In this document: piece by piece, positions 6,961 to 10,956 of the stretch
Layout of the letters: every line of letters begins with the position of its first letter
How positions within the stretch are numbered: the first letter of the stretch is position 1
Origin: JAEXNA01 sp050486105
GTDB lineage: Bacteria; Vulcanimicrobiota; Xenobia; Xenobiales; JADMJV01
DNA: 10,956 nt
Direction of reading: 5' to 3'
NCBI GenBank assembly: GCA_050486105.1
Contig: JBJHCR010000226.1
Location: forward strand, 1 to 10,956
The notes under the pieces: generated by a model
What the model saw: only the letters and a program-made list of their open reading frames with translations
The model's database searches: none
Told to the model about the DNA's origin: nothing
Program-made: the position numbers and the translations under genes

Positions 6961-7640
6961 TGGAAACGTCCTTGAGGTCGGTCCTTCTAGTTGGCTACTC
7001 CGGGCATGCTCTGGTCGTCGGCGAAGCTCTTATCGCATCAGGCCGTACTTTGCGGGGGTATTTCGAGGCCGAGCGGAAAGGCTCTAACCCCCTCGGTTTG
7101 GATTACCTGGGGAGTGAAACAGAAGACGGCTCCAAAAGACTTCTGAGCCGATATGACTTTTTCGTAGCTATTGGCGACAACAAAATTCGGGAAAAGCTGC
7201 ATGAGTCGCTAAGCGAGCGTTTCGGTGAGCCAACGCTTGCCATTCATCCAGGAGCCAGCATCTCCGAAAGTGCCAGACTCGATTCCGGCGTCTTTGTGGC
7301 GGCAAGGGCTGTCGTGAATAGCGGAGCTCACTTGGAGAAGGGTGCGATCTGCAACTCCGGTGCGATTGTGGAGCATCATTGCCGAGTGGGCTCCTTCGCT
7401 CATATCGCATCGGGGGCCGTCTTGGCCGGGGGAGTGTCCGTCGGGCCCCGAACTTTGATAGGAGCGGGTGCGGTCCTTAGGCCTGGCTTGACAGTTTGCC
7501 AAGATGTCTTGGTGGGAGTCGGCGCGGTGGTCGTGAAAGACATCCTGGAATCGGGAATCTATGTGGGTTGCCCCGCCCGAAGGCTGCACTTGGGTTCTAG
7601 CGGTTATGGGGACTCGCGTCACCGAGGAGCAAGCCCTTGA
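6960..7640 (+). CDS. neuD: PglD/NeuD-type sugar acyltransferase
   Basis: A 226-residue two-domain acyltransferase. The N-terminus is a short Rossmann-like domain opening with VLLVGYSGHALVV (8-20), the variant of the GxGGH motif that binds the sugar nucleotide in PglD-like enzymes. From about 94 the hexapeptide repeats of a left-handed beta-helix begin (IHPGASISESARL, then repeated GA.V/GA.L turns), ending in VGCPARRL (202-209). Histidines in IVEHHCRVGSFAHIA (136-150) fit the catalytic-base region. In legionaminic pathways this family (LegH) acetylates the 4-amino group on the nucleotide sugar; NeuD proteins in sialic loci act as or assist O-acetyltransferases. No aminotransferase is encoded here, so its acceptor is uncertain. 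The ATG overlaps the neuB stop by 1 nt and has only a weak Shine-Dalgarno, so coupled translation is likely. Confidence 0.87.
   Translation: METSLRSVLLVGYSGHALVVGEALIASGRTLRGYFEAERKGSNPLGLDYLGSETEDGSKRLLSRYDFFVAIGDNKIREKLHESLSERFGEPTLAIHPGASISESARLDSGVFVAARAVVNSGAHLEKGAICNSGAIVEHHCRVGSFAHIASGAVLAGGVSVGPRTLIGAGAVLRPGLTVCQDVLVGVGAVVVKDILESGIYVGCPARRLHLGSSGYGDSRHRGASP
7624..7629 (+). promoter_or_regulatory. Shine-Dalgarno for the first oxidoreductase gene (TTG start)
   Basis: GAGGAG, one of the strongest ribosome-binding sites in the operon, lies 7 nt before the TTG at 7637. It supports TTG as a genuine start and overlaps the end of the acyltransferase gene. Confidence 0.65.
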
Positions 7641-8578
7641 GTGAAGTTCTCTTGGTAGGTTCTGGCAATATCGGCCGGCGTCACTTTCAAGGATTGCTTG
7701 AATCTCGCAAAGTTCGAAAGATCGCTGTGGTGGAAATCTGTTCTTCAGCGCGTAACACCTTGACCCGCGACTTTGGAGAGAGACCGGCAGGGAAATCGCT
7801 CTCGGTTGTTTCCTGTCTTGGGGAAGTGAAAACTCAACCTGAGTTGGCTATCGTGGCTACCGATTCGAGACCTCGAGCCGAACTGACCTTAGAGTTGCTG
7901 AACAGAACGGTGCCTTTTATCGTCTTGGAAAAGTTTCTTTTTTCAGACCTCCGCGATTATGAAACATTGGACCTTGCCCTGAGCAAAGGAGGGCCCTCAG
8001 TCTGGGTCAATTGTCCGCGTCGCATCTATCCGCAAGCTCAGCGCCTCGCTACCCAATACCGCGGAAAGGTGCACCACTACTCTGTACGAGGGGCAGAGTG
8101 GGGATTTTGCACTAATGCGATCCACTACTTTGATCACTGGATGTGGCTCCAAGGCCCTGATCGACCACCAATCCAGAATGTTACTATTCAGACGTACGGT
8201 CTGCCCTTCCCCGCAAAGCGAACCGGATACCTGGAAGTTCACGGAAAGTTGGAGGCTCAATGCGGGGCTTCGAAGTTCGTGGCTAGATGTAGGCCTGGCC
8301 TCAAGCACTCGCTCCGGTTAGAGTTGTTCAGCGGCCTTGAAATAGAGATAGATGAACAGACCCAGTCCATGCTCGAGAACTCTAAACTCCGTGAATATGT
8401 GGTGCCTTTTCAAAGCCAGTTGACGGCCCCCCTAGTAGACAGCATTTTGGAATCCGGCGACTGCGGCTTGACACCCTATCAAGAATCGTCAGAGTATCAT
8501 CAACTCTTCCTGAGAAGTCTGATGGCAGCACTCCCTGATCATAGTTTCCGAACAAGCACAGGCTGGCCGGTGACATGA
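7637..8578 (+). CDS. Gfo/Idh/MocA family oxidoreductase with variant EKF motif
   Basis: A 313-residue NAD(P)-dependent sugar oxidoreductase of the glucose-fructose oxidoreductase/inositol dehydrogenase/MocA family. LLVGSGNIGRRHFQGL (5-20) is the dinucleotide-binding turn. The lysine of the family's EKP motif is kept but the proline is not: VLEKFLF (96-102). WVNCPRRIYP (123-132) and AIHYFDHW (161-168), with His163 and Asp166, are the likely substrate and catalytic region. The C-terminal half forms the usual mixed sheet. The TTG start overlaps the acyltransferase stop as TTGA and has a strong Shine-Dalgarno. Related oxidoreductases accompany nonulosonate genes in other bacteria, where their exact reaction is largely unassigned. 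It may reduce or oxidise a nucleotide sugar or the finished acid. Family is secure, substrate unknown. Confidence 0.86.
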   Translation: MSEVLLVGSGNIGRRHFQGLLESRKVRKIAVVEICSSARNTLTRDFGERPAGKSLSVVSCLGEVKTQPELAIVATDSRPRAELTLELLNRTVPFIVLEKFLFSDLRDYETLDLALSKGGPSVWVNCPRRIYPQAQRLATQYRGKVHHYSVRGAEWGFCTNAIHYFDHWMWLQGPDRPPIQNVTIQTYGLPFPAKRTGYLEVHGKLEAQCGASKFVARCRPGLKHSLRLELFSGLEIEIDEQTQSMLENSKLREYVVPFQSQLTAPLVDSILESGDCGLTPYQESSEYHQLFLRSLMAALPDHSFRTSTGWPVT

Positions 8579-9540
8579 CTCTACTTCTAGTTGGCACCGG
8601 CCAGATGGCCGGCGAGTACGCCAAGGTTCTCCGAGCGCTTGAAATTCCCACCGTCGCAGTTGGTCGCTGTTCCGAACGAAGTGCGCGCTTTGCCCAAGCT
8701 ACCGGCCTAGAAGTTTTCTCTGGCGGAGTCGAGACCTACCTTTCAGTACACCCCCCACCAAGTCACGCAATCGTAGCAACGGGTGTCGAAGAACTCTCGA
8801 ACGTAAGCCAACTCTGCCTCAAGAGAGGAGTCACTCAACTTCTAGTGGAGAAACCTGGAGCTCTCAACCTGTCAGCACTCGAAGGGACGGAAGAGCTCCG
8901 AAAAGCTTGTTCTGCATCGGTCTTTATCGGATACAATCGTCGCTTTCTTAGCTCCACGCAAAGGTGCCGCCGAGAACTAGAACGTGACGGCGGAGTAACA
9001 TCCTTCCGCTTTGATTTCACAGAGTTGGTGCATTGCCTTAAAGACCAAAGCCGCTCAACCAACCTCTTGGCTCATTGGTTTGAAGCTAACTCCACCCACG
9101 TTGTTGACCTCGCATTTTTCCTCGGAGGAGAACCCTCAAGGCTCCAGGCCCTGGCCCAAGGGGACCTCAGTTGGCACCCTCGGGGAGCTCGATTTGTGGG
9201 TCACGGTCTCTCCCGTCTTGGAGCACCATTCTCTTATCATGCCGACTGGTTGGCTCCGGGCCGATGGTCCGTGGAGTTGAGATCTCATCATCGGCGATTC
9301 TTGCTGTGTCCCTTGGAAGAACTCAGGATTCAAGAGCACTCTAGTTTCACAGAGCAGGTTACCGCGATCGACCCTATCGACCTCAAGTTCAAGGCTGGAC
9401 TGTACTTACAGGTTCAAGCTTTCATCTCACCCGATCCCAGCGATGATCTGATGACGCTCTCTCAGCAAGTCGAGAGAATGCGTGGGAGTTACCCCGTCAT
9501 CTGTCCTCAGAGAGTGATGCCCCTCGATGAGCGCATTTGA
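8575..9540 (+). CDS. Second Gfo/Idh/MocA family oxidoreductase
   Basis: A 321-residue protein of the same superfamily as its upstream neighbour but clearly diverged from it, so not a recent duplicate. The start of the Rossmann domain is LLLVGTGQMAGEY (3-15). The classical LLVEKPG (89-95) is intact, followed by IGYNRRF (118-124). HWFEANSTHVVDLAFFLGG (167-185), with His175 and Asp178, is the expected active-site helix. The ATG overlaps the upstream stop as ATGA, so the two oxidoreductases are probably made together and could form a heteromer or act in sequence. Candidate roles are reduction of a 4-keto sugar, or epimerisation by oxidation and reduction, on a nucleotide sugar or the nonulosonate. 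No substrate can be assigned from sequence. Confidence 0.86.
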   Translation: MTLLLVGTGQMAGEYAKVLRALEIPTVAVGRCSERSARFAQATGLEVFSGGVETYLSVHPPPSHAIVATGVEELSNVSQLCLKRGVTQLLVEKPGALNLSALEGTEELRKACSASVFIGYNRRFLSSTQRCRRELERDGGVTSFRFDFTELVHCLKDQSRSTNLLAHWFEANSTHVVDLAFFLGGEPSRLQALAQGDLSWHPRGARFVGHGLSRLGAPFSYHADWLAPGRWSVELRSHHRRFLLCPLEELRIQEHSSFTEQVTAIDPIDLKFKAGLYLQVQAFISPDPSDDLMTLSQQVERMRGSYPVICPQRVMPLDERI

Positions 9541-10702
9541 TGGAGAGCCACAAGGCCCGAATGTTTACTTACTGCTGGGCCATCCCTATCTCTCATTGCC
9601 GGTCTATGAACGATACACTCAGGCTTTGGCTCGGCTCGGAAAACTCTACCTGGTCTCCTCCAACCCTTATGCCCTGAGCACCCTTCCAACCGGGAGCGAC
9701 CCGAACCCCTACTTCGTTGATCCCAGATATCCAAAGCTGTCGAAGTCCCAGGTACGGCTCCTGGAGCCAGCAGAATTCCGGAACTTCACTGAACTAAATT
9801 TCGCTCAGCGAGTCTTCCGATTCTCTCGCCTACTGAAGGCTTATCGCTGTCTACCCAAGCCCGACTGGATTCTGACAACCAGCGATTTGTCTGAGGCGTA
9901 TATTTGGCTTCGTCATCTCTATCCACAAGGCCGGGGATTCATCATCCAAAGCGCCTTCTTTGCGCCTACCCCAAGACCACCAAGCAAAGTCAGACGGGTG
10001 CTTTCTTGGCTTACGGAAAAAATCTTCGGAGTTCCCATGCTTCTGCATCAAACTGGTTGGGGTTCAGTCTGCCGAGGTGATCAGGTGCTACTTTGGAGCA
10101 AACCCTTCTGTAAGCTTGGCACCTGGTTCGAGAGCAAATCGGTTCACACCATCGGTTATCCCCTCTTTTCGGGGAATTTAGAAACGGGTCGACGGCCTCG
10201 AACCAAAGACCCCCCTGTGGTTGCGGTTGCCACAACGCCCTACGAAAGTTATTGCGCTCCTCCTAGTCTGGAAAAAGTCAAGCGCCTGTATAGAGAGCTG
10301 CTCGAACTCGAGAAGGCGGGGCGCATTAGACTTATGTTTCGGCTCCACCCTCGCCAAGAAAGAGACGTTTTGCTGGAATCCTTAGAAACGCCTCCCCCAC
10401 CAGAAAGCTACTTGCAAGGGAGTTTGGAAGACTTCCTAGACCAAGCTGATCTTTTGGTGTCCGTGATTTCACAAACCGCGGTGGAAGCCATGCTGCGAGG
10501 CATACCAGTCTGTCTGGTGAGGCTCAAAGAATTCCATCCAGAACCTCATTTCCCGCCCGGAAGCTATCGAGAAGTCCACACCGCCATGGAGGTGCTAGAG
10601 AGCCTAAAACACCCCGTGCGCCCCACCAACGAAAGCCTACTTGAGTACTATCCACCGGGAATCGAAGCAGACGAGTTCTACGAACTTCTCCGACGAAGCT
10701 AA
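9527..10702 (+). CDS. Putative GT-B-like glycosyltransferase, last gene of the operon
   Basis: This 391-residue protein is not recognised at family level. Its C-terminal half carries MFRLHPRQ (270-277) and, about 45 residues later, DLLVSVISQTAVEAMLRGIPV (308-328), closely matching the nucleotide-binding S..EA..GIP segment of GT-B transferases. The N-terminal half has VYLLLGHPYLSLPVYERY (13-30), as expected for an acceptor-side Rossmann domain. No signal peptide or clear membrane span is visible. The ATG at 9527 overlaps the previous gene by 14 nt and has no good Shine-Dalgarno, so it probably relies on coupling. Its layout resembles the minus-strand protein at 459-1805 without obvious close identity. 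Being co-transcribed with the CMP-nonulosonate genes makes it the best candidate here for the transferase using that donor. It could instead build a neighbouring residue of the glycan. Confidence 0.82.
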   Translation: MSAFDGEPQGPNVYLLLGHPYLSLPVYERYTQALARLGKLYLVSSNPYALSTLPTGSDPNPYFVDPRYPKLSKSQVRLLEPAEFRNFTELNFAQRVFRFSRLLKAYRCLPKPDWILTTSDLSEAYIWLRHLYPQGRGFIIQSAFFAPTPRPPSKVRRVLSWLTEKIFGVPMLLHQTGWGSVCRGDQVLLWSKPFCKLGTWFESKSVHTIGYPLFSGNLETGRRPRTKDPPVVAVATTPYESYCAPPSLEKVKRLYRELLELEKAGRIRLMFRLHPRQERDVLLESLETPPPPESYLQGSLEDFLDQADLLVSVISQTAVEAMLRGIPVCLVRLKEFHPEPHFPPGSYREVHTAMEVLESLKHPVRPTNESLLEYYPPGIEADEFYELLRRS

Positions 10703-10823
10703 AGCTGCCCAATGGAGGCACGGAGGCGGTCTCGGGGACGGCGCCGGGAACAGGGAAGCAGGCTCTGGGGGGGTCTGGCGGGCGGGAAACGGAGGTTGGC
10801 CGGTCGGAGGCAAGAACAAGGGA
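10703..10823. other. G-rich non-coding tail between operon and right array
   Basis: This stretch is purine-rich and T-poor on the plus strand. It includes a run of seven G (10767-10773) and further GGG runs at 10780 and 10784, giving a possible G-quadruplex at 10767-10786. There is no hairpin with a T tract after the operon stop, so no intrinsic terminator can be assigned. Open frames across it run into the repeat units and show no protein-like character. Confidence 0.6.
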
Positions 10824-10956
10824 GGCGAGGGCCTAAGCCGCTCCAGGGTTGGCTTAGGAACCGGAAAAAACGTGGCTTAGCGGCGGGCGAGGGCCTAAGC
10901 CGCTCCAGGGGTGGCTTAGGATCCGGAAAAAACGTGGCTTAGCGGCGGGCGAGGGG
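10824..10956. repeat. Tandem repeat array, two full units and the start of a third (right array)
   Basis: Two units of exactly 62 bp start at GGCGAGGG (10824 and 10886), and the first bases of a third lie at 10948-10956. Each unit has CCTAAGCC (10832, 10894), an 11-nt loop, GGCTTAGG (10851, 10913), an A6 tract (10865, 10927), then GGCTTAGC (10874, 10936). This is the same core, in the same orientation, as the array at the left end, but without the long GC-rich spacer found there. The first unit has GGAACC where most others have GGATCC. The window ends inside the array. Confidence 0.93.

Noticed and set aside
8575..9540. Recent tandem duplication of the upstream oxidoreductase
   Set aside because: The two proteins share only family motifs and differ in the EKP motif, the active-site helix and the C-terminal half, so they are old paralogues or separately recruited.
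10641..10942. Open frames of 76 and 79 codons over the right array
   Set aside because: They are read through GC-rich repeats, and the repeated string GLSRSR/RNRKK merely reflects the 62-bp unit. There is no ribosome-binding site and no recognisable fold.

Overview
The window carries one compact surface-sugar locus between two arrays of a GC-rich tandem repeat. It reads as chromosomal DNA of a bacterium, probably Gram-negative. By eye the genes are of moderately high GC (roughly mid-50s percent, not computed) and the flanking repeats are much richer. There are no tRNA or rRNA genes, transposases, phage genes or CRISPR arrays to place it further. TTG is used as a start at several genes with good Shine-Dalgarno sequences. 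The genus cannot be named from this sequence; spirochaetes and Campylobacterota are known to carry related nonulosonic-acid loci, but that is not evidence of identity here.

Layout. 1-458 is non-coding: four units of a roughly 98-120 bp GC-rich repeat built on the hexamer GGCTTA, an A6 tract and stem-loop arms, with G-quadruplex motifs between units. 459-1805 (minus) is a putative GT-B-like glycosyltransferase. 1806-2050 is the divergent promoter region. 2051-10702 (plus) is one operon of nine genes: a CBS-domain sugar-1-phosphate nucleotidyltransferase (ptmE-like), a 4,6-dehydratase (legB-like), CMP-nonulosonate synthetase (neuA/legF), hydrolysing 2-epimerase (neuC/legG), nonulosonate synthase (neuB/legI), a PglD/NeuD-type acyltransferase, two different Gfo/Idh/MocA oxidoreductases, and a second putative GT-B-like glycosyltransferase. 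Every junction inside the operon abuts or overlaps. 10703-10823 is G-rich non-coding DNA, and 10824-10956 is the second repeat array, in the same orientation as the first and running off the window.

How it works together (inference from families). PtmE makes a nucleotide-activated (probably GDP) amino sugar. LegB converts it to the 4-keto-6-deoxy form. NeuC removes the nucleotide and inverts C2, NeuB condenses the product with phosphoenolpyruvate to a nine-carbon acid, and NeuA activates this with CMP. The acyltransferase and oxidoreductases decorate or divert an intermediate, and the two glycosyltransferases would attach the sugar or its neighbours to a surface glycan. The canonical legionaminic-acid pathway also needs a PLP aminotransferase (LegC) straight after LegB, and none is present. 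Either it lies elsewhere, or one of the oxidoreductases acts on the 4-keto group and the product is an unusual 9-deoxy nonulosonic acid. That gap and the repeat arrays bracketing the locus are the two most interesting features.
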